Source: JAWPMT01 sp965601475 (GTDB taxonomy: Bacteria; Bacteroidota; Bacteroidia; Cytophagales; Cyclobacteriaceae). Taken from it: DNA of 64,000 nucleotides. The notes beneath the pieces were generated by a model. The model was not told where the DNA came from. It made no database searches and was given only the letters and a program-made list of their open reading frames with translations. Shown here piece by piece: positions 26,362 through 34,853 of the stretch. The stretch covers positions 2,232,001 to 2,296,000 of the forward strand of contig OZ271832.1 of the NCBI GenBank assembly GCA_965601475.1, given 5' to 3'. Position 1 is the stretch's first letter, and the number at the start of each line of letters is the position of its first letter. The position numbers and the translations under genes were made by a program.

Positions 26362-26787
26362 CTATTTTGCAAAAAGCTGCCTAATGTCTTTGAAAGCCTT
26401 GAATTCCAAAGCATTTCCGGAGGGATCTTTGAAGAACATCGTGGCCTGCTCCCCAGCCTCACCCTGAAACCTTACATAAGGCTCAATGATGAAATCTATT
26501 TTGGCTGATTTCATTTGGTTGGCCAACTGATGCCAATCGTCCCAGTCCAGTACAACACCAAAATGTGGGACTGGCACAGCATGACCGTCCACGGGATTGG
26601 TATTTGTATCAGCTTCCATCTCTTTGACCTGATGAATAACCAATTGATGGCCATAGAAATCGAAGTCCACCCAATGATCGCTGCTTCGACCCTCGGAGCA
26701 CCCTAAAACATCACGATAGAAAGCCCGGGTCGTGGTGATTTCCTTAACAGGTATGGCGAGATGAAAGGGATTCAGATTATTCCTCAT
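26362..26787 (-). CDS. VOC family (glyoxalase-like) protein
   Basis: The 141-residue protein has two VOC modules. The first is PFHLAIPVKEITTTRAFYRDVLGCSEGRSS, and the second includes VPHFGVVLDWDDWHQLANQM and TMFFKDPSGNALEFKAFKD. His near residue 9, His in VPHFG and Glu in NALEFKAF are candidate metal ligands. Related proteins are lyases, dioxygenases or resistance proteins, so function is open. It overlaps the upstream small gene by 11 bases. Confidence 0.85.
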   Translation of the reverse strand: MRNNLNPFHLAIPVKEITTTRAFYRDVLGCSEGRSSDHWVDFDFYGHQLVIHQVKEMEADTNTNPVDGHAVPVPHFGVVLDWDDWHQLANQMKSAKIDFIIEPYVRFQGEAGEQATMFFKDPSGNALEFKAFKDIRQLFAK

Positions 26788-27121
26788 AGTATTTGGCTAT
26801 GGCTTTCTGCCTATTTAAGTACTGCTTGAATTGACTTTGCGTGAGAATCTTCTTCATGTCTCCATCCTTGTCCTTCTGATATCTTTTTACCTGCCGCTTC
26901 TTCCCTGCGGCATTAAGATCACTTCGGTAAATAGACATGAAAATCTTCTCGTACTTGATGGTAATAGACTGGTAGGCTCTTCGTTGGTCCAGTGAAAGAT
27001 CCAGTTGCTGCAGGTATTTATCCTGATCTTCAACAAATCTGGCACGCATCTCCTCAGACAGCGTTTGGCCTTCGGAAGTGAACACTAAGCAGCACAGTAC
27101 GCAAATAATTACCCAACGCAT
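26777..27121 (-). CDS. Small exported helical protein
   Basis: The start is taken at the third of three nearby ATG codons (27121), giving 114 residues with a signal peptide (MRWVIICVLCCLVFTSEGQT). The mature chain is helical and charged (LSLDQRRAYQSITIKYEKIF and ILTQSQFKQYLNRQKAI), reminiscent of CpxP/Spy-like periplasmic proteins with LTxxQ-type motifs. That likeness is weak. It overlaps the VOC gene at its 3' end and is divergent from the aquaporin gene. Confidence 0.65.
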   Translation of the reverse strand: MRWVIICVLCCLVFTSEGQTLSEEMRARFVEDQDKYLQQLDLSLDQRRAYQSITIKYEKIFMSIYRSDLNAAGKKRQVKRYQKDKDGDMKKILTQSQFKQYLNRQKAIAKYYEE

Positions 27122-27199
27122 CATTCCCAAGCAAAATAACTATGCGATTTACTATATTCCGACATATTTTTTGCCAGATAGTTTAAATCATCTACCCAA

Positions 27200-27922
27200 A
27201 TGACCCCATTCGCAGCCGAAATTGTCGGAACCTTTATGCTATTGTTGCTAGGAAACGGTGTTGTAGCCAACGTAGTGCTGCAAAACACAAAAGGTAATGC
27301 TGGTGGATGGATCGTCATCACCCTCGCCTGGGGTCTTGCAGTGTTTGTTGCTGTTTTCGTGGCAGGCTCTATTTCAGGTGCACACCTCAATCCAGCGGTG
27401 ACCATCGGCCTGGCTATCGCAGGGGCATTCTCGTGGAGTCTGGTGCCACAATATATCCTCGCACAAATGATTGGAGCTATGCTGGGCACAACAGTCGTGT
27501 ATATCATGCATAAGGATCACTATGATCTCACTGACGATGCCGAGGCTAAACGAGCCACCTTCTGCACCGGGCCTGCCATTCGAAACCTGCCCGTGAATTT
27601 CTTCTCGGAGTTGGTAGGCACTTTTGTACTCGTTTTTGGCGTATTCTACATTGCGGGTGCCGAAGTAGGTGGGCAGCCGGCATCATTGGGAGCTTTGGAT
27701 GCCCTGCCTGTTGGCCTCCTTGTAGCGGTCATCGGCATGTCCTTGGGCGGAACAACAGGCTATGCCATCAATCCTGCCCGAGACCTTGGTCCAAGGATCA
27801 TGCATCAATTGCTGCCGATCAAGGGAAAAACGCATAGTGACTGGAAGTATGGTTGGGTTCCTGTATTGGGTCCGATTACTGGTGCTGCCGTTGCCGCTGG
27901 TTTGTTTCTTTTCCTTTCCTAG
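27200..27922 (+). CDS. MIP family channel, aquaglyceroporin type
   Basis: The 240-residue protein has six transmembrane helices and the two half-helix NPA motifs: SGAHLNPAVTIGLAI and GYAINPARDLGPR. The Asp after the second NPA (NPARD) is typical of glycerol facilitators (GlpF) rather than strict water channels. It would pass glycerol and other small neutral solutes across the inner membrane. No glycerol kinase or dehydrogenase is adjacent, so the substrate remains inferred from motif only. Convergent with the ABC permease gene four bases away. Confidence 0.93.
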   Translation: MTPFAAEIVGTFMLLLLGNGVVANVVLQNTKGNAGGWIVITLAWGLAVFVAVFVAGSISGAHLNPAVTIGLAIAGAFSWSLVPQYILAQMIGAMLGTTVVYIMHKDHYDLTDDAEAKRATFCTGPAIRNLPVNFFSELVGTFVLVFGVFYIAGAEVGGQPASLGALDALPVGLLVAVIGMSLGGTTGYAINPARDLGPRIMHQLLPIKGKTHSDWKYGWVPVLGPITGAAVAAGLFLFLS

Positions 27923-27925
27923 ACG

Positions 27926-30484
27926 TTAAGCTTCTTTCCGCAACACTTCAAGGGGAGACTGACTAACGACGTCTCTGCTATTGAAAAGACCAACCGAGAC
28001 ACTGACCAGTGTGACGGCCATCAAAATCCACATCACCTTTGCACCATCAGGAATGAAGGTGAACTCAAACACAAAATTCCCCAGCAGCCATGAGAAAAGC
28101 GAGGCCAGGAAAATGCCACTGACACCGCTGATACCTCCAAGGAAAAAGTATTCGGCCACAGTAATGGTCCAAATCTGCCGCCGCGAAGCGCCCAGGGTAC
28201 GCAACAAAACATTCTCGCGAACTCGTTGAAATTTGCTCAAAATGATTGAACTGATCATGACGATGAAACCCGTGCCAATACTAAAAAAAGCCATAAACTG
28301 GATCACAAATGCCACCTTGCCGAGCACTTCCTCCAACGTCTTCAAAATCAATTCCAGGTCGATGATGGAAACATTGGGGTAGCTCCTAACTACAGCTTGT
28401 TGATAGCGAGCTGAGAGATCTGTCTTGTCTATCCTGGTAACCAGCACATGAAACTGTGGCGCCTTTTCCAGCACACCTTTTGGAAACAAGACAAGAAAAT
28501 TGGTCTGAACACGAGTCCAGTCTACTTCCCGAAAGCTGCCAATGTAGGTAGCAATCAATGCCCCCTGCACATTGAATAACAACTTGTCCCCAATTTCGAC
28601 ATTTAGGTTTTCTGCGTAGCCTTTTGAGATGCTAATAAATATCGAATCCTGCGGATTGCTAACTTCTCCGATCCATTCTCCTTCAACCAGCTTCTCACTG
28701 TCGATGAGGCTGTCGCGGTAGGTCACGCGGTATTCCCTGTTGTAAGCCCAGTCCGGTACAGCAACAGTAGAGTCATTGTAGGCTTCATCTTTGTTCTTGC
28801 CATTGACCTCCAGCAAACGCATGGTGACGATCGGGACTTCCTGTATCACGGGCAGGTCATAGTTGACAGTGAGCTCCCTCAGTTCATCCTTCTGATCAGG
28901 TTGGATGTCAAACAGGATTGTGTTCGGTCTTCTACCTTGTTCCGCCAGTGACACTCTATCAACGAGCAAATCCTGCATGAAATAGAGTGTGGCGAGGAAT
29001 GCTGTACCTAAGCCCAGGGTGGTCACCAGAATGACTGTTTGATTATTGGGTCGGTATAGGTTGGAAAAACCCTGACGCCAAACATAGGGCAGATTATTGG
29101 GAATGAGTCTTCGCGTCAACCAACTCATACCCTTGCCAATGCCATAGAGCAAACCAAGTGACCCCAATAGGATGCCTGAGAAGACCAGCGCCTGCTGAGC
29201 TGACTGTATCTGCCAGTAGACCGACAGAAAAATAAAAAGCCCGATACCTATGATGATGGGAATTAGGGCACGATCGAATCGCCAACTGCCGTCAAAACCA
29301 AATCTAATTGCCGATAAAGGGCTGACTTTTCTGAGCCCGACCAAAGAAAGCAGCCCAAAAAGGAAAGAAATCAGAAGTCCCAGCACCAGTCCCACAAATA
29401 CCGCTGGCCAGTAAGGTGTAGGATCTATATCGATGGGCACGAAATCCCTAACAATCGCAGGGAGGTATAAGTGAATACCCAGCCCCAGAAGGCTACCTAG
29501 TATAGACCCGATGAACCCAAAGCCAACCACCTGGATCAGGAAGATGCTGATGGCTTGCCTTGATTTCATACCAAGGCAGCGCAAGACCGCCACAGATTGA
29601 ATCTTGCTCTTCACATAAACATGGATTGAACTGGCTACACCCAGGCAACCGAGTAGCAAGGCCGTAAAAGCCACAAGCTCGAGGAAGTTGGAGAGATTAT
29701 TGAAGGCCTGGCCCGTTTCCCGCTTTCGTTCCTCTATCGTCTCGACATCGTAACCCTTACTCTCGGTCCTGGCCACCAGCGGACCCCAAAGGTTGGACGT
29801 ATCCAGTTCGGGGTGAAACTGAAAGTAGCTGATGTAGTTGATCCTACTCCCTTTCTGTACTAACCCAGTACCTTCTACATATTGGTAAGGGATATAAACA
29901 ACCGGTGCGATGGTCCCCTGAATGCTGGTTTGACCCGGGATTTGTTTGATCGTACCAATTATCTCGAATTTCAATTTACCCACCTGCACAGAGTCACCAT
30001 GCTCCACGTTGTACTGGATCATGAGCTTTTCGTCTACCACCGCGTACTTCCCGTCCTTGAAGGCCCTGGCGGCTTCGGCAGGTACGGTTTCAATTTCCCC
30101 ATAATACGGATAATCCCCCTCCACGGCCCTTACCTGGGTAAGCCTCGTTCCGTCGGTGCGTGGAAAATACACCATAGAAGAGAAATAGCTCTCCCGGGAA
30201 TCATCGGCCGTCAAAAATTGAAAGGCGTATCTAAGGCTATCAGGTAGCGGTCGATTGGAGCTAATCGCGACATCAGCTCCGATGAGGCTTTTGGCCTGCT
30301 CGTCAATCTCGTCTAATAGGTTTTCGCGAAAGGATGTAATCCCCACCATGGCGGCAATACCCAATGAAATGGAGGCAATGAACAAAAAGAGCTTACCCCT
30401 GCTACTTCTGCTATCCCTCCACGCCATTTTCCAGGGCCAGGATGGACTGTACTTTGACGACTGTATCGTGATTTTCTTATCCAA
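27926..30484 (-). CDS. ybbP: ABC transporter permease, YbbP-like (FtsX/MacB superfamily)
   Basis: The 852-residue protein starts with a cytosolic segment and one transmembrane helix (KLFLFIASISLGIAAMVGIT). A periplasmic domain of about 220 residues follows, then an FtsX block (about 265-380), further helices (400-465), a second periplasmic domain (about 510-730) and a second FtsX block at the end (FIVMISSIILSKFQRVRENV and LRTLGASRRQIWTI). The 4+4-type helix pattern and length match E. coli YbbP. It forms an operon with the ATPase at 30530-31219 and lies opposite a TesA-like esterase gene, the same arrangement as ybbA-ybbP-tesA. Confidence 0.88.
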   Translation of the reverse strand: MDKKITIQSSKYSPSWPWKMAWRDSRSSRGKLFLFIASISLGIAAMVGITSFRENLLDEIDEQAKSLIGADVAISSNRPLPDSLRYAFQFLTADDSRESYFSSMVYFPRTDGTRLTQVRAVEGDYPYYGEIETVPAEAARAFKDGKYAVVDEKLMIQYNVEHGDSVQVGKLKFEIIGTIKQIPGQTSIQGTIAPVVYIPYQYVEGTGLVQKGSRINYISYFQFHPELDTSNLWGPLVARTESKGYDVETIEERKRETGQAFNNLSNFLELVAFTALLLGCLGVASSIHVYVKSKIQSVAVLRCLGMKSRQAISIFLIQVVGFGFIGSILGSLLGLGIHLYLPAIVRDFVPIDIDPTPYWPAVFVGLVLGLLISFLFGLLSLVGLRKVSPLSAIRFGFDGSWRFDRALIPIIIGIGLFIFLSVYWQIQSAQQALVFSGILLGSLGLLYGIGKGMSWLTRRLIPNNLPYVWRQGFSNLYRPNNQTVILVTTLGLGTAFLATLYFMQDLLVDRVSLAEQGRRPNTILFDIQPDQKDELRELTVNYDLPVIQEVPIVTMRLLEVNGKNKDEAYNDSTVAVPDWAYNREYRVTYRDSLIDSEKLVEGEWIGEVSNPQDSIFISISKGYAENLNVEIGDKLLFNVQGALIATYIGSFREVDWTRVQTNFLVLFPKGVLEKAPQFHVLVTRIDKTDLSARYQQAVVRSYPNVSIIDLELILKTLEEVLGKVAFVIQFMAFFSIGTGFIVMISSIILSKFQRVRENVLLRTLGASRRQIWTITVAEYFFLGGISGVSGIFLASLFSWLLGNFVFEFTFIPDGAKVMWILMAVTLVSVSVGLFNSRDVVSQSPLEVLRKEA

Positions 30485-30529
30485 AATGTTAATTGTACTG
30501 TTTTTGATTGCCTGTCGAATAACTGCTAT

Positions 30530-31219
30530 CTACACGGCTTCGCTGACGGCAGACTCTACTACTTTACCCCCTCTTAGCCTGACAATCTGATTGGTCTTGC
30601 GAGCCAATTCCAGATCATGTGTTACCAGCACGAGTGTGGTCCCCTGCTCCCGGTTGATCTCGAAAAGCAACTGCTCGATGGAATCACTAGTTTCTTCATC
30701 CAGATTCCCAGTCGGCTCATCGGCAAAAAGGACCTTGGGTGTATTGGAGAAAGCCCTGGCAATCGCCACCCGCTGTTGCTCTCCACCAGACAATTGTGTT
30801 GGGTAGTGGTCAGTCCGGTCTCCCAATCCTACACGATGCAACAGCTCGCTAGCGGTCTTACCTGCACCCTTGACACCTCGCAATTCCAGTGGGACCATGA
30901 CATTTTCAAGCGCCGTGAGTGTTGGAATGAGCTGGAAATTTTGAAAAATGAACCCCACAAATTCATTGCGGGTTTGTGCCAGAGCATCCTCGGACAGCTT
31001 GTTGAGTATTATGTTATTCAAGGTAATTTGCCCATCGGAAACCCTATCCAGGCCAGCACACAAGCCTAGCAAGGTTGTTTTGCCACTTCCTGATGGACCT
31101 ACGATAGCCATGGAATCGCCACTTTCCACGACAAAGTTGATATCATCCAATACTTTGACTTCCCTGTTCTTGCTAGTGTAGGTCTTTGAGACAGCATTGA
31201 CCTCCAGAATTGCCGACAT
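30530..31219 (-). CDS. ybbA: ABC transporter ATP-binding protein, YbbA/LolD-like
   Basis: The 229-residue ATPase has Walker A GPSGSGKTTLL, Q loop FQNFQLIPTLTALENV, signature LSGGEQQRVAIARAF, Walker B VLFADEPTGNLD and the H-loop His in LVLVTHDLELA. It belongs to the LolD/MacB group of mechanotransmission ABC systems. With the permease downstream it should form a type VII exporter-like complex that moves substrates out of the inner membrane rather than through it. It is divergent from the esterase gene at 31330. Confidence 0.94.
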   Translation of the reverse strand: MSAILEVNAVSKTYTSKNREVKVLDDINFVVESGDSMAIVGPSGSGKTTLLGLCAGLDRVSDGQITLNNIILNKLSEDALAQTRNEFVGFIFQNFQLIPTLTALENVMVPLELRGVKGAGKTASELLHRVGLGDRTDHYPTQLSGGEQQRVAIARAFSNTPKVLFADEPTGNLDEETSDSIEQLLFEINREQGTTLVLVTHDLELARKTNQIVRLRGGKVVESAVSEAV

Positions 31220-31329
31220 ATATCTTCGTTTAAGACAATAATACGAACATGCTTGTAGGTAGTTTGTTATCTTCGGCGCGTTAACGAAATATTTATTTGT
31301 CGAGTCCCTTCAGGCTTGTCGCTAGTACC

Positions 31330-32013
31330 ATGAAATTTGTCCAGCTCCTTGCGATCGTTCTGCTAGTCATTTCCTGTACCAATGCGCCAAAGGAAAATGA
31401 TGCTTCAAGCCGACCCGAAGAGACGCCGACGGAGCAAACTCCGGAATCACGGCCGATCATTCTCTTCTTCGGAAACAGTATTACCGCCGGTTATCAGTTG
31501 GCGGTGGAGCAAGCCTTCCCGGCAATAATTCAAGGCTGGATGGACTCCTTGGGATATAACTACCAGGTCGTCAACGCGGGGTTGAGCGGCGAAACCACAG
31601 CCTCCGGCAAGAGCCGTATAGCGTGGGTACTGCGTACAGTGCCTGACATTTTTGTGTTGGAACTAGGTGCTAACGATGGGCTTCGGGGCCTACCCCTGGA
31701 AGAAACACCCAAGAACCTGCAAGCCATCATCGACGAGGTGAAGAAGGCCAATCCAGAAGTGAAGATCGTGGTTGCAGGCATGAGGGTTCCTCCGAACCTT
31801 GGGCAGGAATACACTTCAGGTTTTGAGCGTATTTTCCCTGAGATAGCTGCTGCCAACGATGCGGTATTGATACCTTTTATCCTGGAGGAAGTTGCTGGAA
31901 TACCCGAATTGAACCTTCCTGACGGAATCCACCCCACCCCCGAAGGTCACCAATTGGTCGCCCAAACCGTTTGGAAATATTTGCAACCCATATTGGTAAG
32001 GACGGCCCTCTGA
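31330..32013 (+). CDS. tesA: TesA-like SGNH esterase/lysophospholipase, lipoprotein form
   Basis: The ATG at 31330 (MKFVQLLAIVLLVISC) gives a lipoprotein signal with lipobox VISC; a TTG at 31297 is less likely. The 227-residue enzyme has the four SGNH blocks. These are FFGNSITAGYQLA (Ser), NAGLSGETTASG (Gly), LELGANDGLRGLP (Asn), and LPDGIHPTPEGHQ (Asp and His). E. coli TesA is a soluble periplasmic thioesterase I/protease I/lysophospholipase L1; here the enzyme is probably membrane-tethered. It lies back to back with ybbA-ybbP. Confidence 0.9.
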   Translation: MKFVQLLAIVLLVISCTNAPKENDASSRPEETPTEQTPESRPIILFFGNSITAGYQLAVEQAFPAIIQGWMDSLGYNYQVVNAGLSGETTASGKSRIAWVLRTVPDIFVLELGANDGLRGLPLEETPKNLQAIIDEVKKANPEVKIVVAGMRVPPNLGQEYTSGFERIFPEIAAANDAVLIPFILEEVAGIPELNLPDGIHPTPEGHQLVAQTVWKYLQPILVRTAL

Positions 32014-32065
32014 AGCTAAGTGCAGTGATCTCATGTTCATCCAACCATAAAAGAATAATTGTCCT

Positions 32066-33421
32066 GTGAATCAAATCGAGGCGCTCATAGCAGCGGCATC
32101 CAACTTTATCTGGGGATATCCCTTGCTCATTTTGCTATTGGGCGGGGGAGCGTTCTTCATGGTTTACTCCAGGTTTCTACCCTTCCGGTATTTTGGTCAT
32201 GCCATCAATATTTTGCGGGGCAAGTACGACGACCCCAATGACCCTGGGCAGATCAGCCATTTTCAGGCGCTCTCAAGTGCCCTTGCAGCCACGATTGGCA
32301 TGGGTAATATCAGTGGTGTGGCATTAGCCATTGCAGCTGGTGGACCGGGCGCCATGTTCTGGATGTGGTTTAGTGCGCTATTCGGCATTAGTACGAAATT
32401 CTTTACCTGCTCGCTGGCTGTATTCTTTCGTGGAAAAGACTCTGAAGGCAACCTGCAGGGGGGGCCTATGTATGTGATCAGAGAGGGACTCGGAAAGAAA
32501 TGGATGCCCCTGGCCATATTCTTTGCCGTGGCCGGTTTTTTCGGGGCAACACCCGTTTTCCAAACCAACCAGGTGGTCGCGGCACTAAGAAACGTAGTAT
32601 TGATCCCAAATGGCGTAGAGGAAAGCTTTGGCTTGAACCTGACCATTGGCATCGTGGTAGCAACACTCGTGACCTTGGTAATCATCGGAGGCATCAAAAG
32701 GATTGGCCTGGTTGCTTCCAGGCTTGTACCATTCATGGTGGTGCTCTATGTTCTAAGTGTTCTCGTGATATTGCTGATGAATTTCGACCAAATCGGCAGC
32801 TCTTTTCTATTGATCCTGGAAGATGCTTTCACTGCTAATGCAGTACTTGGAGGAGCAGTAGGGGCTATCATTCTGGAAGGCTCCAAGCGAGCTGCATTTT
32901 CGAATGAAGCAGGAGTAGGCATGGCGCCCATGTATCACGGTGCCGCTAAAACTGACGAGCCCATCCGGGAAGGGCTCGTGGCCATGATGGAGCCAGCGAT
33001 CGATACCCTGATCGTATGCACCATGACGGGATTATGCATACTCATCACGGGAGTCTGGACGCTGGAAGAGTCCAATGGCATTGCGCTAACGGCGCTGGCA
33101 TTTGACAATTCCCTGCCAGGAATAGGACCTTACATCCTTGTGGTCTGCGTGTTGACATTCGCAATTACGACCATCTTCGGTATGGCATACTGTGGCAGAA
33201 AGTGTCTTTCCTTCTTAATTGGAGCCAAAAACGGCAAGTTTTTCAACTATTGGTATGTGGGCCTGGTGTTGGTAGGATCAGTGGCTTCGCTGGATGTAGT
33301 GGTTAATCTTGTGTTTGTGGCCTATGGTTTGATGGCCTTCCCTACCATGATTTCTGCCTTGTTGTTAGCGCCCAAAGTGATTGTTGAAGCCAAAAAATAC
33401 TTTGGTCAACTCCAGAATTAA
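32066..33421 (+). CDS. Sodium:alanine/glycine symporter (AgcS family)
   Basis: The gene uses a GTG start at 32066. The 451-residue protein has about ten to eleven transmembrane helices. It carries the AgcS signature GGPGAMFWMWFSALFGISTKF preceded by ATIGMGNISGVALAI, plus the later block FSNEAGVGMAPMYHGAAKT. It drives uptake of small neutral amino acids with the sodium gradient. It follows the tesA gene by about 50 bases but has no functional tie to it. Confidence 0.93.
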   Translation: MNQIEALIAAASNFIWGYPLLILLLGGGAFFMVYSRFLPFRYFGHAINILRGKYDDPNDPGQISHFQALSSALAATIGMGNISGVALAIAAGGPGAMFWMWFSALFGISTKFFTCSLAVFFRGKDSEGNLQGGPMYVIREGLGKKWMPLAIFFAVAGFFGATPVFQTNQVVAALRNVVLIPNGVEESFGLNLTIGIVVATLVTLVIIGGIKRIGLVASRLVPFMVVLYVLSVLVILLMNFDQIGSSFLLILEDAFTANAVLGGAVGAIILEGSKRAAFSNEAGVGMAPMYHGAAKTDEPIREGLVAMMEPAIDTLIVCTMTGLCILITGVWTLEESNGIALTALAFDNSLPGIGPYILVVCVLTFAITTIFGMAYCGRKCLSFLIGAKNGKFFNYWYVGLVLVGSVASLDVVVNLVFVAYGLMAFPTMISALLLAPKVIVEAKKYFGQLQN

Positions 33422-33473
33422 CCCGCTCATCGAAATGCGCCCCGTGGGAACTTCCAGGCGCCAATGATTGATT

Positions 33474-33481
33474 TATATTTG
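33474..33481 (+). promoter_or_regulatory. Candidate -7 promoter element for trkA-trkH
   Basis: TATATTTG matches the Bacteroidota TAnnTTTG consensus and lies 25 bases before the trkA ATG. No convincing -33 TTG is seen at the right distance. Confidence 0.4.
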
Positions 33482-33505
33482 CGCACTTTAAGCGTTTAAG
33501 CGGCT

Positions 33506-34846
33506 ATGAGGATAATAATTGCCGGGGCAGGAGACTTAGGTTTTCACCTGTCAAAACTGCTGGCATACGAGGAGCAGGATATCGTGTTGATCGATCGTGA
33601 TGAGGATGTATTGGCCAAAGCATCAAACAGTTTGGACGTACATGCCATCAAAGGCAGCTCAACCTCCATCAAAATCTTGGAGGAAGCCAACATTTCAAAA
33701 GCGGACATGCTCATTGCCGTTACCTCTGACCAGGAGACCAATTTTGCAACCTGCACCATAGGTAAACAACTCGGCGCCAAGCGCACCATCGCCAGAATAT
33801 CCAACATCGAGTTTCTAAGACAGAGAGATAAACTGGATCTCAGAAAAATAGGTATTGACGAGATCATTTCGCCGGAGTCATTGGCTGCCAAAGAGATCAA
33901 GCGCCTCCTGAAGGCTTCGGCGTTGACCGATACCTTCGAATTTGACAAGGGAATGCTGTCACTTATTGGCATTACCATAGATGAGCAGTCCGAACTATAC
34001 AACAAATCGCTTACGGAGACTGCATACCTGAACCCCGACAACAACTTCACCACTGTCGCCATTCTCAGAGATGACGAAACCATTCTTCCACACGGCGAGA
34101 ATAAATTCAAAATGAATGACCACGCCTATTTCATCGCTCAGCCCGATGGCATAGACCGTGTGCTGGACCTTGGCGGCAAGAAGCGGATAGATATCAAAAA
34201 CGTGATGATCCTTGGCGGCTCAAAAGTCGGGATCAATACCGCCCGCCAGCTGAGCAAGAAGTATAATATCAAACTGGTAGAGCACGACAAGTCAAAATGT
34301 TTTGCACTTGCAGACGACTTGCCGGAAACGATGGTCATCAGCGGAGATGGCCGAAACGTGGAATTGCTGAAAGAAGAAGGCCTCGACAAGATGGATGCAT
34401 TCATCGCGGTGACGGGTAATTCAGAAACCAACATCATGTCTTCGCTGGTAGCCAAGAACATGGGTGTGAAGAAGACCATCGCGCTCGTTGAAAACATGGA
34501 TTACATCCATCTGTCTCAGAGTGTCGGAGTCGATACGCTAATCAACAAGAAGCTTATCGCAGCAAATTTCATTTTCAGGTACATCCGTCAGGGCCAGGTG
34601 CTTAACCTCACGAGTATTCACGGAGTGGATGCCGAAATTCTAGAATTCGAGGTACAGCCCAATTCCAAAATTCTACAGCAGGAACTTCGAAATCTGCCTT
34701 TCCCGCGCACAGCCATCATCGGAGGTGTCATACGGAGGAATTACGGACATACCGTACGAGGCAACTTCAAATTCGAACCAAAAGACCGCGTGGTGGTTTT
34801 ATCCAAACCTGAATGTATCCATTCAGTAGAAGGGTTCTTCAAATAG
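33506..34846 (+). CDS. trkA: Trk potassium uptake regulatory subunit TrkA
   Basis: The 446-residue protein has two RCK units. The first nucleotide-binding motif is IIAGAGDLGFHLSKLLAYEE (residues 3-22) with the acidic end IVLIDRDED; the second is VMILGGSKVGINTARQLSKK (about 232-251). TrkA_C parts follow each, with the second near EILEFEVQPNSKI. It binds NAD(H)/ATP in the cytosol and gates the TrkH channel encoded just downstream, seven bases away. Full length for the two-domain type. Confidence 0.95.
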   Translation: MRIIIAGAGDLGFHLSKLLAYEEQDIVLIDRDEDVLAKASNSLDVHAIKGSSTSIKILEEANISKADMLIAVTSDQETNFATCTIGKQLGAKRTIARISNIEFLRQRDKLDLRKIGIDEIISPESLAAKEIKRLLKASALTDTFEFDKGMLSLIGITIDEQSELYNKSLTETAYLNPDNNFTTVAILRDDETILPHGENKFKMNDHAYFIAQPDGIDRVLDLGGKKRIDIKNVMILGGSKVGINTARQLSKKYNIKLVEHDKSKCFALADDLPETMVISGDGRNVELLKEEGLDKMDAFIAVTGNSETNIMSSLVAKNMGVKKTIALVENMDYIHLSQSVGVDTLINKKLIAANFIFRYIRQGQVLNLTSIHGVDAEILEFEVQPNSKILQQELRNLPFPRTAIIGGVIRRNYGHTVRGNFKFEPKDRVVVLSKPECIHSVEGFFK

Positions 34847-34853
34847 CCAGCAG

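Noticed and set aside
27121..27507. 128-codon minus-strand frame opposite the aquaporin
   Set aside because: Antisense to a gene with both NPA motifs; no own evidence.
33437..33461. GCGCC/GGCGC inverted repeat between the symporter and trkA
   Set aside because: Only five pairs with a long loop and no T tract; too weak to call a terminator.
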